Source: Caballeronia arvi (GTDB lineage: Bacteria; Pseudomonadota; Gammaproteobacteria; Burkholderiales; Burkholderiaceae). Taken from it: a stretch of 64,000 nt of DNA. The stretch is taken from the NCBI RefSeq assembly GCF_001544695.2, contig NZ_FCOM02000005.1, forward strand, positions 225,511-289,510, given 5' to 3'. Every line of letters begins with the position of its first letter. The first letter of the stretch is position 1. The notes beneath the pieces are model-generated. The model did no database searches. It was not told the origin of the DNA and saw nothing but the letters and a program-made list of their open reading frames with translations. Below, one piece after another: positions 30,613 through 38,552 of the stretch. A program made the position numbers and the translations under genes.

Positions 30613-31323
30613 ATGGCAACCATCCTGGTGGTAGACGATGAAATGGGGATCCGGGAACTGCTCTCCGAGATCCTGAGCGACGAAGGCCACGTTGTGGAGG
30701 TGGCGGAAAACGCGCAGGTCGCGCGCGAGTACCGTCTTGAGCAAACGCCCGATCTCGTATTGCTCGATATCTGGATGCCCGACACCGACGGCGTGACCTT
30801 GCTCAAAGAGTGGGCCGCGCAGGGCAAGCTCACGATGCCGGTGATCATGATGTCCGGTCACGCGACCATCGACACGGCCGTCGAAGCGACCAAGATCGGC
30901 GCGCTCAACTTTCTTGAAAAGCCGATCGCGCTGCAGAAGCTGCTGAAGGCCGTCGAGCAGGGGCTCGCGCATGGCACTGCCGCTGCGCCCGTGGCGGCGG
31001 TCGCGAAGCCGCCGGCAAGCGCGAACGCAGCGGGTGTGCCCGTGGCGGCCGCGCTGCCGACGGCGTCTTCGCTGAACGCATCGGGCGATGCGGCGGCGGG
31101 CGCGTCGCAGAATCAGGCAGGGCAGACGGCATCCATCTCCTTCGATATCCCGTTGCGCGATGCACGCGACGCGTTCGAGCGTGCGTACTTCGAATATCAT
31201 CTCGCGCGCGAGAATGGCAGCATGACGCGTGTCGCGGAGAAGACGGGGCTCGAGCGTACGCATCTGTATCGCAAGCTCAAGCAGTTGGGCGTCGATCTCG
31301 GAAAGAACAAGAACGAGGTCTGA
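30613..31323 (+). CDS. NtrX-like response regulator lacking the AAA+ domain
   Basis: A 236-residue regulator paired with the upstream kinase. The N-terminal receiver (1-120) has the phospho-acceptor D52, T/S switch region MMSGHAT and K103. The C-terminus (about 176-230) is a Fis-type helix-turn-helix of the NtrX kind (TRVAEKTGLERTHLYRKLK). Between them lies an Ala/Pro-rich linker of about 55 residues instead of the sigma-54-interacting AAA+ domain found in classical NtrX. It therefore cannot remodel sigma-54 polymerase and probably works as a simple DNA-binding activator or repressor. The start abuts the kinase stop. Confidence 0.88.
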   Translation: MATILVVDDEMGIRELLSEILSDEGHVVEVAENAQVAREYRLEQTPDLVLLDIWMPDTDGVTLLKEWAAQGKLTMPVIMMSGHATIDTAVEATKIGALNFLEKPIALQKLLKAVEQGLAHGTAAAPVAAVAKPPASANAAGVPVAAALPTASSLNASGDAAAGASQNQAGQTASISFDIPLRDARDAFERAYFEYHLARENGSMTRVAEKTGLERTHLYRKLKQLGVDLGKNKNEV

Positions 31324-31408
31324 GCGCCGTCTTCAAACATTCTTCAGAAAGATGCGCGAAGGGGCTTGAGGGCCGCGATTGTCTCTGCTATAGTTTCACC
31401 TCTTCGTT

Positions 31409-31484
31409 GGCCCGGTAGCTCAGTTGGTAGAGCAGCGGATTGAAAATCCGCGTGTCGGTGGTTCGATTCCGCCCCAGGCCACCA
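31409..31484 (+). tRNA. tRNA-Phe (anticodon GAA)
   Basis: A 76-base cloverleaf with encoded CCA. The anticodon stem GCGGA/TCCGC holds loop TTGAAAA with anticodon GAA. The T arm is GGTGG/CCGCC around TTCGATT. The acceptor stem is GGCCCGG against CCAGGCC, which leaves position 5-68 as a C-A mismatch; the rest pairs. A rho-independent terminator follows 10 bases later. It stands alone, not in a tRNA cluster. Confidence 0.95.
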
Positions 31485-31493
31485 GAATGCAAG

Positions 31494-31531
31494 AAGCCCG
31501 AGAGTGTTTATCGCTCTCGGGCTTTTTCTTT
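31494..31531 (+). terminator. Rho-independent terminator of tRNA-Phe
   Basis: Stem AAGCCCGAGAG with CTCTCGGGCTT (11 pairs), a nine-base loop, then a T-rich run (TTTCTTTTTC). Confidence 0.92.
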
Positions 31532-31575
31532 TTCCGCGCGTGTCGTTCGAAGGCGGGTGGCATGCGCCAAAGACA

Positions 31576-31607
31576 AACGGGCCGTTCGCGCAGACGAACG
31601 GCCCGTT
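31576..31607 (-). terminator. Terminator-like hairpin after the glycoside hydrolase gene
   Basis: Perfect 13-base-pair stem AACGGGCCGTTCG with CGAACGGCCCGTT and a six-base loop, 20 bases past the stop of the minus-strand hydrolase gene. The T tract on that strand is short (TTTGTCTTT), so its strength is uncertain. Confidence 0.6.
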
Positions 31608-31629
31608 CCTGTTTTCAGCGATCCAATCT

Positions 31630-32889
31630 TTACTTCGGGTTCGACGCCACGAAGCTCCTGAACGCCGTGTACGCAGCTTTTTGCGTCTTGCCGTCGTTTT
31701 TCAAAAGGCCATAGCTGCCTTCGCCACCGGACGGATCATCGTAGAGTTGATAAACCTGGATGGCCTGCACGTTATACTGCGACGCCACCGATACGAACTG
31801 CGCCATCATCCTGTTGCCGACCATGTACGACGCGATTTGCTGATCGCTGCCGTGCCACGGGCGCACTCCGAACTCCGTCAGCCAGATGGGCTTGCCGAAT
31901 TGCTTCAGGGTGGCGAGCACGTTGTGACAACCGGTGCCGCCGCAAGCGTTCGTGATGTCGCCTTGTTCCGAATACCAGTGCCATGCAGTGATGTCCCACG
32001 TCACGACCGGATGACCGCCCGAACCATCGGGCTGCGTGCCTGCCGCGAGCATCTGATCGAAGCCGTAGTGCAGCCAGGTTTCACCGCCGAGGATGATCTT
32101 GCCCGACGTGTCTACCGACTTGATGCCGGCGATCAACCCGCGGATCGCGCCGCGCGCCTTCTGAAAGATGGCATTGTTGTAGTGCTCCGGATAGACGCCG
32201 TCCACGTTGCCGACCAGTGCGCCGCCGCTGGAACCGAGTTCGTTAGAAACTTCGTAGTAGGGGTAGCGGTATGACTGCGCCGTTTGACGACCGAGCGTGT
32301 AGCCGGCGTTATAGGCGTCGGTTTCGCTGTTCAAGTTGTTGCCGATCAGCAGAACCGGAAACACGGTCACGCCGCCGGCGGCCATTGCCTTTGCGATACC
32401 CGCAAGCTTGTTCACCGATGCCTGGTTGTACACCTCGTTGCGATAGAGCTTGACGCCCAGATTCTGCAATTGCGAAAGCTGAAGCGCCGGGCTCGATATG
32501 TCGTATGCGCCGCCTCCGTTGTTGTGGCCGTTTGCGCCGTAGAAGATCTTCGCTGCGGTCGATGCCTTATCGATCGATGTGGGCGCGCTGCTGCTGGCAG
32601 CGACGGCGCCGCTCGCGGCGACGGAGTTGTTGGCGGCCGTATCGGTCATCCCGGTGCTGCTGGCGGCGGGCGCATCGCTGGCCGCGACGGGGTTGCTCGG
32701 AGCGCTTGTGCTCGCGTTAGCGCTTGCATTGGTAGCGTCGGCGCCTTCTCCGCCACCGCAAGCAGCGAGCAGAACGCTGGCCGCGATTGCGCTGGCGATT
32801 AGCTTGGCCTTGGGCGCGGTAAATAAATTGCCAGCGACCGATTTGGCGGCGTGAACGTTGCGGGCGAAAGAGTCGATCAGATTCATCAT
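31630..32889 (-). CDS. Lipoprotein with a GH-A clan glycoside hydrolase barrel
   Basis: A 419-residue exported protein. The N-terminus carries a charged region, a hydrophobic stretch and the lipobox LLAAC with C44 followed by GGG, so it is likely a lipoprotein; the n-region of about 28 residues is long. Residues 45-110 are a low-complexity Ala/Ser/Thr linker. From about 115 there is a TIM-barrel hydrolase: acid/base in VSNELG (N216-E217) and nucleophile in LTEFGV (E339), the clan GH-A pattern. The strand motifs (GVKLYRNEVYN, WDITAWHWYSEQG) suggest polysaccharide cleavage at the cell surface, possibly of the cell's own matrix. The substrate and exact GH family are not resolved. Start ambiguous: two ATGs and no clear ribosome site. 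Confidence 0.8.
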   Translation of the reverse strand: MMNLIDSFARNVHAAKSVAGNLFTAPKAKLIASAIAASVLLAACGGGEGADATNASANASTSAPSNPVAASDAPAASSTGMTDTAANNSVAASGAVAASSSAPTSIDKASTAAKIFYGANGHNNGGGAYDISSPALQLSQLQNLGVKLYRNEVYNQASVNKLAGIAKAMAAGGVTVFPVLLIGNNLNSETDAYNAGYTLGRQTAQSYRYPYYEVSNELGSSGGALVGNVDGVYPEHYNNAIFQKARGAIRGLIAGIKSVDTSGKIILGGETWLHYGFDQMLAAGTQPDGSGGHPVVTWDITAWHWYSEQGDITNACGGTGCHNVLATLKQFGKPIWLTEFGVRPWHGSDQQIASYMVGNRMMAQFVSVASQYNVQAIQVYQLYDDPSGGEGSYGLLKNDGKTQKAAYTAFRSFVASNPK

Positions 32890-32892
32890 ACT

Positions 32893-32911
32893 ATTAGTTA
32901 GCGATACTAAT
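32893..32911 (-). promoter_or_regulatory. Inverted repeat at the start of the glycoside hydrolase gene
   Basis: ATTAGT and ACTAAT arms separated by seven bases form a 19-base palindrome ending four bases before the first ATG of the hydrolase gene. The position suits a repressor operator or a translation-blocking hairpin, and no ribosome site is evident there. No regulator gene is adjacent. Confidence 0.4.
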
Positions 32912-33582
32912 GGATGCGCGTGTGTCAGCGAATGGGCTCGCCAGAGCGTCCGGTCAACGAGCGGAAGAGTGCGCAGTTCGGTTCATTCGGACTCCGAACG
33001 GTGCTTTCTCTCTATGAACGGAATGTCACAGCGTGTCGCCGGACCCACATCGGCCGTCCCGACGTGCGGTCGAACGGTCATCCGTAAGACGTTACGGAAA
33101 TGGAATCGAGGTGCGGAACGGAAACGAAAGGGTCGACGCGTTCCTAAAACAAATTACCGATTCATTTCCCTGATTAAAGCAATCTTTGCCGAAATCATCG
33201 AAGGCGCGCGTAAGGTTACTATAATTCGGAAGAAATCGTAAAAATGTATCCGCGAAATTTGCCGATTTCGCCGACGAAACGATGCTTCGACACCGGGCGA
33301 TCGGCATAATTTCCCGCGATCGGACCATCTCGAAATACGATCAGAAATGCGACGCAGACGCCTGTTGCGGCGCGAAAGCGCCGAACCCGCGGCAATAACG
33401 AGAGTGGCTGCATACGAAAGCGCCCGCCCCGCCGGCAAAGATGTCGTCGAATGTAAGAGTTGTTTCGATGAAACCGCACTCGGAATGCGGCGCTTTCCAA
33501 CGCTGCGCACGCGCGCACGTAGTTCAACCCCGCCCGCAGCTCGGCGAACAACCGTGCCACGTGTTAAAATTCGCGCCGAATT

Positions 33583-33625
33583 AAGGACTTGCCTCGTCCG
33601 CGGACCCGCAAGTCCTTTTCTTTTC
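33583..33625 (+). terminator. Terminator-type hairpin about 235 bases upstream of queC
   Basis: Stem AAGGACTTGC with GCAAGTCCTT (10 pairs), a 15-base loop, then TTCTTTTC. A TAAAAT hexamer lies at 33565-33570, just upstream. Since no gene precedes it on this strand, it could end a short RNA or act as an attenuator before queC. Confidence 0.5.
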
Positions 33626-33857
33626 GACGCTCCGAAACGCATGCGCGAAGCGCCGGAATGCATCACGGCGCCCGGCATTTCCGCCCAACGTCCGCTATCG
33701 GCGGCATAAAAGGCGTGCGCGTCCGGGCGACGGTCCCCGGCCTATACTGGACGCGCGGGCATACCGTCCGCGCCGCCGCTCGTTGCGAAGTCCGGTCATT
33801 CCGGTTGCCTGTGCTGCGTGCGACGCCATCTCATTCACGGAGTACGGAGCTTTCACG

Positions 33858-34592
33858 GTGACTCGGATAGACGCTAAAGACAGCGCGCTCGTGCTGTTCT
33901 CCGGCGGCCAGGACTCGGCCACATGCCTCGCCTGGGCGCTCGAACGCTACACGACGGTCGAGACGCTCGGCTTCGATTACGGACAGCGGCATCGCGTGGA
34001 ACTCGAGTGCCGCGACGGCTTTCGCGCCGCGATTGCACGCGAGTTTCCGCAGTGGGCCGAGCGTCTCGGCGAAGATCACATGATCGATCTTTCCGTGCTC
34101 GGCGCGATCAGCGATACCGCGATGACCCGCGAGATCGAAATCCAGGCAACGGCGAGCGGTCTGCCCAACACGTTCGTGCCGGGCCGCAACCTGCTGTTCA
34201 TGACGATTGCTGCTGCGGTGGCCTATCGGCGTGGTTTGAAGGTGCTGGTCGGTGGCATGTGCGAGACGGATTTTTCCGGCTATCCCGATTGCCGCGACGA
34301 CACCATGAAAGCGCTGCAAGTCGCGCTCAACCTCGGCATGGAAACGCGCTATGCGCTGGAAACGCCGCTCATGTGGCTCGACAAGGCAGATACATGGCGG
34401 CTTGCAGAAACGCTCGGCGGCGACGCACTCGTCGAACTGATCCGCATCGAAACGCACACATGTTATGTCGGCGAGCGCGCCGAACTGCATGACTGGGGTT
34501 TCGGCTGCGGCCAATGCCCGGCATGCAAACTGCGCAAACGAGGCTACGAGGCGTATCGCGCGGGCGAACAGGTCGACGTCGCGCCAGTTTAA
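33858..34592 (+). CDS. queC: 7-cyano-7-deazaguanine synthase
   Basis: A 244-residue QueC that converts 7-carboxy-7-deazaguanine to preQ0 using ATP and ammonia, in the queuosine pathway. Visible are the PP-loop [26 protein letters not shown], the FVPGRNLLF segment and the zinc site [10 protein letters not shown] with an upstream Cys. Translation starts at a GTG at 33858, with ACGGAG about eight bases upstream; the longer frame to 33783 lacks support. It leads the queC-queE-queD operon, with queE 23 bases downstream. Confidence 0.96.
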   Translation: MTRIDAKDSALVLFSGGQDSATCLAWALERYTTVETLGFDYGQRHRVELECRDGFRAAIAREFPQWAERLGEDHMIDLSVLGAISDTAMTREIEIQATASGLPNTFVPGRNLLFMTIAAAVAYRRGLKVLVGGMCETDFSGYPDCRDDTMKALQVALNLGMETRYALETPLMWLDKADTWRLAETLGGDALVELIRIETHTCYVGERAELHDWGFGCGQCPACKLRKRGYEAYRAGEQVDVAPV

Positions 34593-34615
34593 TTTTTGAG
34601 GTCCACAGAGCAGTC

Positions 34616-35248
34616 ATGACGTACGCGGTAAAGGAAATTTTCTATACATTGCAGGGCGAAGGCGCCAATGCCGGTCGTCCGGCCGTGTTTTGCCGTTTCG
34701 CGGGCTGCAATCTGTGGTCGGGCCGCGAGGAAGATCGCGCCGACGCCGTCTGCCAGTTCTGCGACACCGACTTCGTCGGCACCGACGGTGAGAACGGCGG
34801 CAAGTACAAGACGCCGGCGGAACTCGTCGCGAAAATCGCGTCGTTGTGGCCGGAAGGCGCCGCGCACCGATTCGTCGTCTGTACGGGCGGAGAGCCGATG
34901 CTGCAGATCGATCAGCCCTTCGTCGACGCGCTGCACGAAGCCGGTTTCGAAATGGCCATCGAAACGAATGGTTCACTGCCGGTGCTCGAAAGCATCGACT
35001 GGATTTGCGTGAGCCCGAAGGCCGACGCGCCGCTCGTCGTGACGAAAGGCAACGAGCTGAAGGTCGTGGTGCCGCAGGACAACCAGCGCCTTGCCGAATA
35101 CGAGAAGCTCGATTTCGACTACTTCCTCGTCCAGCCGATGGACGGCCCGTCGCGCGACATCAACACGAAGCTCGCGATCGACTGGTGCAAGCGGCATCCG
35201 AAGTGGCGCCTGTCGATGCAGACGCATAAATACCTGAACATCCCCTGA
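34616..35248 (+). CDS. queE: 7-carboxy-7-deazaguanine synthase (radical SAM)
   Basis: A 210-residue radical-SAM enzyme that turns 6-carboxytetrahydropterin into 7-carboxy-7-deazaguanine. The cluster cysteines C31, C46 and C49 give CX14CX2C, not the common CX3CX2C; this variant is known from the Burkholderia multivorans QueE, so the assignment and lineage agree. Other marks are the N-terminal FYTLQGEGANAGRPAVF and CTGGEPMLQ. Start is the ATG at 34616 (MTYAVKE). queD follows after six bases. Confidence 0.97.
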   Translation: MTYAVKEIFYTLQGEGANAGRPAVFCRFAGCNLWSGREEDRADAVCQFCDTDFVGTDGENGGKYKTPAELVAKIASLWPEGAAHRFVVCTGGEPMLQIDQPFVDALHEAGFEMAIETNGSLPVLESIDWICVSPKADAPLVVTKGNELKVVVPQDNQRLAEYEKLDFDYFLVQPMDGPSRDINTKLAIDWCKRHPKWRLSMQTHKYLNIP

Positions 35249-35254
35249 ACCGCC

Positions 35255-35701
35255 GTGCAGACGATTACCCGAAAACTCGAATTCGACGCGGGCCACCGCA
35301 TCCCCGATCACCGCAGCCAGTGCCGGAATCTGCACGGGCATCGCTATGTGCTCGAAATCACGCTGCAGGGCGATCTCGTCGATGTGGAAGGCGCACCCGA
35401 CCGCGGCATGGTCATGGACTTCGCCGACGTGAAAGCGCTCGCGATGGAGCATCTCGTCAACAAATGGGATCACGCGTTCATCGTCTACGAGGGCGATGTC
35501 AAAGTGCGTGAATTCCTCCAGACGCTGTCGGATCACAAGACCGTCGTGCTGGACCGCATCCCGACCGTCGAGAATCTGGCGGCGGTCGCGTTCAACATTC
35601 TGGCCGAAGTCTACGACGCTCATTACGGCGTCAATCTGAAGCTGAAGCGCGTGCGTCTGTACGAGACGCCGAACTGCTGGGCGGACGTCGAACGCGGCTG
35701 A
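35255..35701 (+). CDS. queD: 6-carboxytetrahydropterin synthase
   Basis: A 148-residue QueD that converts dihydroneopterin triphosphate to 6-carboxytetrahydropterin, feeding QueE. The zinc and active-site elements are present: FDAGHRIPDH, the Cys in SQCRNLHGHRY, WDHAF and PTVENLA. It begins at a GTG six bases after queE and closes the operon, with a terminator about 10 bases on. With QueC and QueE the cell can make preQ0 from GTP (FolE not in this window). Confidence 0.96.
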   Translation: MQTITRKLEFDAGHRIPDHRSQCRNLHGHRYVLEITLQGDLVDVEGAPDRGMVMDFADVKALAMEHLVNKWDHAFIVYEGDVKVREFLQTLSDHKTVVLDRIPTVENLAAVAFNILAEVYDAHYGVNLKLKRVRLYETPNCWADVERG

Positions 35702-35711
35702 TTTCTCCTCG

Positions 35712-35736
35712 AAGCGCGGCAAACGTCCGCGCTTTT
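35712..35736 (+). terminator. Terminator of the queCED operon
   Basis: Stem AAGCGCGG with CCGCGCTT (8 pairs), seven-base loop, followed by TTTTGTC; the short T run makes it moderate in strength. It lies about 10 bases past queD. Confidence 0.65.
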
Positions 35737-35853
35737 GTCACGGTATGATCGTCCGATGAGTCGCCCGCTTCCGGGCGGCTACACTCGGAGCGCGGACATG
35801 CCGTTATCCTTGTCTCTTCTTCATCGCATTGGCCTCCGGACAGGAACCGCGCG

Positions 35854-36636
35854 ATGAGCACGTTCACCAATCCTCTCAAGCAGCGCTTTTCCGAAGCGGG
35901 CACGCTGTTCGGCCTGTGGCTGTCGCTCGGCAGCGCCGACGCCGCCGAAGCGCTCGCGCATGCGGGCTTCGACTGGCTGTGCATCGACATGGAGCACTCG
36001 CCGAACGATAGCGCCGACGTCGTCGCTCAATTGCGAGCGATAGCGGCCGCGCATCTGCCGAGCGAGCCGATCGTGCGCGTGCCGACCAACGAAGCCTGGC
36101 TCGTCAAGCGCGCGCTCGACGCGGGCGCACGCACGCTGATGTTCCCGAACGTGCAATCGGCGCAAGAGGCGGCGCGCATCGTCCGGCTCACGCAATATCC
36201 GACCGAGGCTGCGCTGCACGGACTGCGCGGCGTCGCGGGCGCCGTGCGGGCGGCGGCATACGGAATGCGTCGCGACTACATGGCGAGCGCGAACGCGCAA
36301 ATCGCGACGATCGTGCAGATCGAATCGGTGGCGGCGCTCGAAGCGGTCGACGAGATCGCCGCGACGCCGGGCATCGATTGCCTGTTCATCGGGCCCGCGG
36401 ATCTGGCGGCGAGCCTCGGCCATCTCGGCGACGCGAAACATCCCGACGTGCAGGCGGCGATCGACAGGATCGTCAATGCGGCGAATCGCGCGGGCATCGC
36501 GAGCGGCATTTTCGCGCTGGATGCCGCGAGCGCGAAACAGTACGCGCAGGCGGGCGTCAAGCTCGTCGCGATCGGTGCGGATGTGATGTGGCTCTTGAAG
36601 GCGACGCGTCAGGCGTTGCAGGAGGCGAGATCATGA
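35854..36636 (+). CDS. HpcH/HpaI-family aldolase
   Basis: A 260-residue class II aldolase/citrate-lyase-like protein. Conserved blocks are FGLWLSLGS, DWLCIDMEHSPND, IVRVPTNEAWLVKRALDAGA with the Arg, LMFPNVQSAQEA, VQIESVAALEAVDEIAA (metal-binding Glu) and LFIGPADLAASLG (metal-binding Asp). The family makes or cleaves 2-keto-3-deoxy compounds; the natural substrate here is unknown. Its stop overlaps the next gene's ATG by one base step (ATGA), so the two are translationally coupled. Confidence 0.9.
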   Translation: MSTFTNPLKQRFSEAGTLFGLWLSLGSADAAEALAHAGFDWLCIDMEHSPNDSADVVAQLRAIAAAHLPSEPIVRVPTNEAWLVKRALDAGARTLMFPNVQSAQEAARIVRLTQYPTEAALHGLRGVAGAVRAAAYGMRRDYMASANAQIATIVQIESVAALEAVDEIAATPGIDCLFIGPADLAASLGHLGDAKHPDVQAAIDRIVNAANRAGIASGIFALDAASAKQYAQAGVKLVAIGADVMWLLKATRQALQEARS

Positions 36637-37313
36637 AAACCGCCGTTGCGTCGGTGGTCGCAGCGATGATGGCGTTCGCGCTCGCCGGCGCGGCCCACGC
36701 CGACAACGCCCCGAAGCCAACCGACATCGCCACGCAAAACGCCGTCGCCGATTACAACGCGGGCAATCTCGTCGCGGCGCGCTCGGAGTTTCGTCGCGCG
36801 GCGCAACGGGGCAGCCGGCTCGCCGAATTCAATTACGCGATGATGCTGCTGAACGGCGAAGGCGGCCCCGCCGATGTCGACGAAGGCAAGAAATGGCTGC
36901 GCCGCGCCGCCGACGCCAACATGACTCACGCGCAATACGTGTACGGCAAGATGTACGACGACGGCCAGTTCGTCGAGAAAGATCCGGCGGAGGCGCATCG
37001 GTGGTTCTTGCGCGCGGCGAATCAGGGACATGTTCAAGCGGAGCTGGCGCTCGCGAACCAGTTTCTCGACGGACGCGGCACCGCGCGCGACAACACGCAG
37101 GCGTTCGCCTGGTACAAGAAAGCGGCGGAAGGCGGCGACATGACGGCGCAATACGTCGCGGGTTCGTTCTATGAGCGGGGCGGCGATGGCGTCGAGCGCA
37201 ATCTGAATGTCGCGCGCGCCTATTATGCGGCGGCGGCCGCACAGGGCGATCCGGCGGCCAAGCTCAAGTATCTGCAACTGAGCGCTGAATTGGAGCAGCA
37301 GAAGCCGCAGTGA
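36633..37313 (+). CDS. Exported Sel1/TPR-repeat protein
   Basis: A 226-residue protein with a clear signal peptide (residues 1-23, cleavage after GAAHA) and four or five Sel1-like repeats, each about 36 residues with the pattern AEFNYAMMLLNGEGGPADVD or AQYVYGKMYDDG. Such proteins mediate protein contacts in the periplasm or envelope. The start ATG overlaps the aldolase stop codon. Function is unknown; a link to the aldolase is not evident apart from coupling. Confidence 0.88.
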   Translation: MKTAVASVVAAMMAFALAGAAHADNAPKPTDIATQNAVADYNAGNLVAARSEFRRAAQRGSRLAEFNYAMMLLNGEGGPADVDEGKKWLRRAADANMTHAQYVYGKMYDDGQFVEKDPAEAHRWFLRAANQGHVQAELALANQFLDGRGTARDNTQAFAWYKKAAEGGDMTAQYVAGSFYERGGDGVERNLNVARAYYAAAAAQGDPAAKLKYLQLSAELEQQKPQ

Positions 37314-37332
37314 CATCGCGCTACGGAAACGA

Positions 37333-37357
37333 AAAAGCCGTGGAATCCACGGCTTTT
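37333..37357. terminator. Bidirectional terminator between the Sel1 gene and rodA
   Basis: Stem AAAAGCCGTGG with CCACGGCTTTT (11 pairs) and a three-base AAT loop; the A- and T-rich flanks let it serve both the plus-strand Sel1 gene and the minus-strand rod-shape operon. Confidence 0.9.
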
Positions 37358-37379
37358 CGCTTGAAAGGTGAAAGGGCCG

Positions 37380-38540
37380 CTAACTCTGCATCAACCGCTT
37401 CTGTCGCGCGACGCTCATGATGAGCCCCACCGCGATACCGAGCGTCGTCAGCGCCGTGCCGCCATAGCTCATAAAGGGCAGCGGCACGCCCACCACTGGC
37501 AGAATCCCGCTCACCATGCCGATGTTCACGAACGCGTAAGTAAAGAACGCTAGCGTGAGCGATCCGGCCAATAATCGCCCGAAGAGACTCGCGCCGTTTG
37601 CCGCGATGTAGAGTCCGCGCGCGATCAGCGCCATATAGAGGAACAGCAGCACGAGTCCGCCCGCGAGCCCGAATTCCTCGGAGAACACGGCGAAGATGAA
37701 GTCCGTGTGCTTCTCGGGGATGAATTCGAGATGCGCCTGTGTGCCTTGCAGCCAGCCTTTGCCAAACGTGCCGCCGGAGCCGATCGCGATCACGGCCTGA
37801 ATCGTGTGGAAGCCTTTGCCGAGCGGGTCCGATGTCGGATCGAGCAGCGTGCAGATGCGATGCTTCTGATAGTCGTGCATCATCGGCCAGACGACATCCG
37901 GCTGGCAGATCTTGTCCTGAAAGATCGCGATACCCGCCACCGCGATGACCGCCGCAATCAGCACCGGCAAGATCAGCTTGAAACTCAATCCCGCGAAATA
38001 GATGACGAACATGCCAGCGGCGAACACGAGCACCGCCGTGCCCAAGTCCGGCTGCTTCGCGATCAGGCCGACGGGCAACAGCAGGATCACGAAGCCGACG
38101 ATGTAATCCCACCAGCGGATATTGCTTTCGCGCTTCTGGTAGTACCACGCGAGCATCAGCGGCATCGCGATCTTCATCAGTTCGGACGGCTGAATCACCA
38201 CGCCGACATTGAGCCAGCGTTTCGCGCCCTTGCGCGTCAGCCCGAAGGCGGCGACCGCGATCAGCAACGCGACGCCGACCGTATAGAGCGGCACCGCAAA
38301 GCGCATCAGCATTTGTGGCGGGACATTGGCGAGCGCCCACATCAGGCCGAAGGTGAGCAAGATGTTGCGCAACTGGTCCTCGACGCGCCCGGGCATGTCC
38401 AGGCTCGCGCTGTACAGCGTCACGATGCCGACGCCGAGCAGTAGAAAGACGATGAGCGCAAGCGGTTTGTCGAAGCCCGCGAACATGCGCTTGGCGCGGT
38501 CGATGACCTCGCGCTTGTCGAATTGCATGTGCAGTTGCAT
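37380..38540 (-). CDS. rodA: Peptidoglycan glycosyltransferase RodA
   Basis: A 386-residue SEDS-family polymerase, with about ten hydrophobic helices, that makes the glycan strands of the lateral wall. Recognisable are GAKRWLNVGVVIQPSELMKI, AKQPDLGTAVLV, PEKHTDFIFAVFSEEFG and PFMSYGGTALTTLG. It is the last gene of the mreBCD-mrdA-rodA operon and starts just after mrdA, with which its product works as a pair. Start is the ATG at 38540; an ATG four codons in is also possible. Confidence 0.96.
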   Translation of the reverse strand: MQLHMQFDKREVIDRAKRMFAGFDKPLALIVFLLLGVGIVTLYSASLDMPGRVEDQLRNILLTFGLMWALANVPPQMLMRFAVPLYTVGVALLIAVAAFGLTRKGAKRWLNVGVVIQPSELMKIAMPLMLAWYYQKRESNIRWWDYIVGFVILLLPVGLIAKQPDLGTAVLVFAAGMFVIYFAGLSFKLILPVLIAAVIAVAGIAIFQDKICQPDVVWPMMHDYQKHRICTLLDPTSDPLGKGFHTIQAVIAIGSGGTFGKGWLQGTQAHLEFIPEKHTDFIFAVFSEEFGLAGGLVLLFLYMALIARGLYIAANGASLFGRLLAGSLTLAFFTYAFVNIGMVSGILPVVGVPLPFMSYGGTALTTLGIAVGLIMSVARQKRLMQS

Positions 38541-38552
38541 GGCGGTTTTCCT

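Larger units (their letters stand above)
32890..33857. other. About 970-base non-coding, locally AT-rich region
   Basis: Between the hydrolase gene and queC lies the longest gene-free stretch of the window. Its middle (about 33130-33250) is clearly more AT-rich than the surroundings, with a perfect TATAAT at 33220-33225 but no convincing -35. Short frames on both strands show no recognisable protein signature. Near the queC end is a terminator-type hairpin (separate entry). It may hold the hydrolase promoter, an unrecognised RNA, or remnants of lost genes. Confidence 0.6.

Noticed and set aside
28939..31263. Minus-strand frame of 774 residues opposite the NtrY/NtrX genes
   Set aside because: Mirror of strong kinase and regulator motifs on the plus strand; no ribosome site or conserved motif of its own.
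32858..33241. 127-residue frame in the non-coding region after the glycoside hydrolase
   Set aside because: No family resemblance, starts within the hydrolase gene on the other strand, and runs into AT-rich sequence with basic low-complexity composition.
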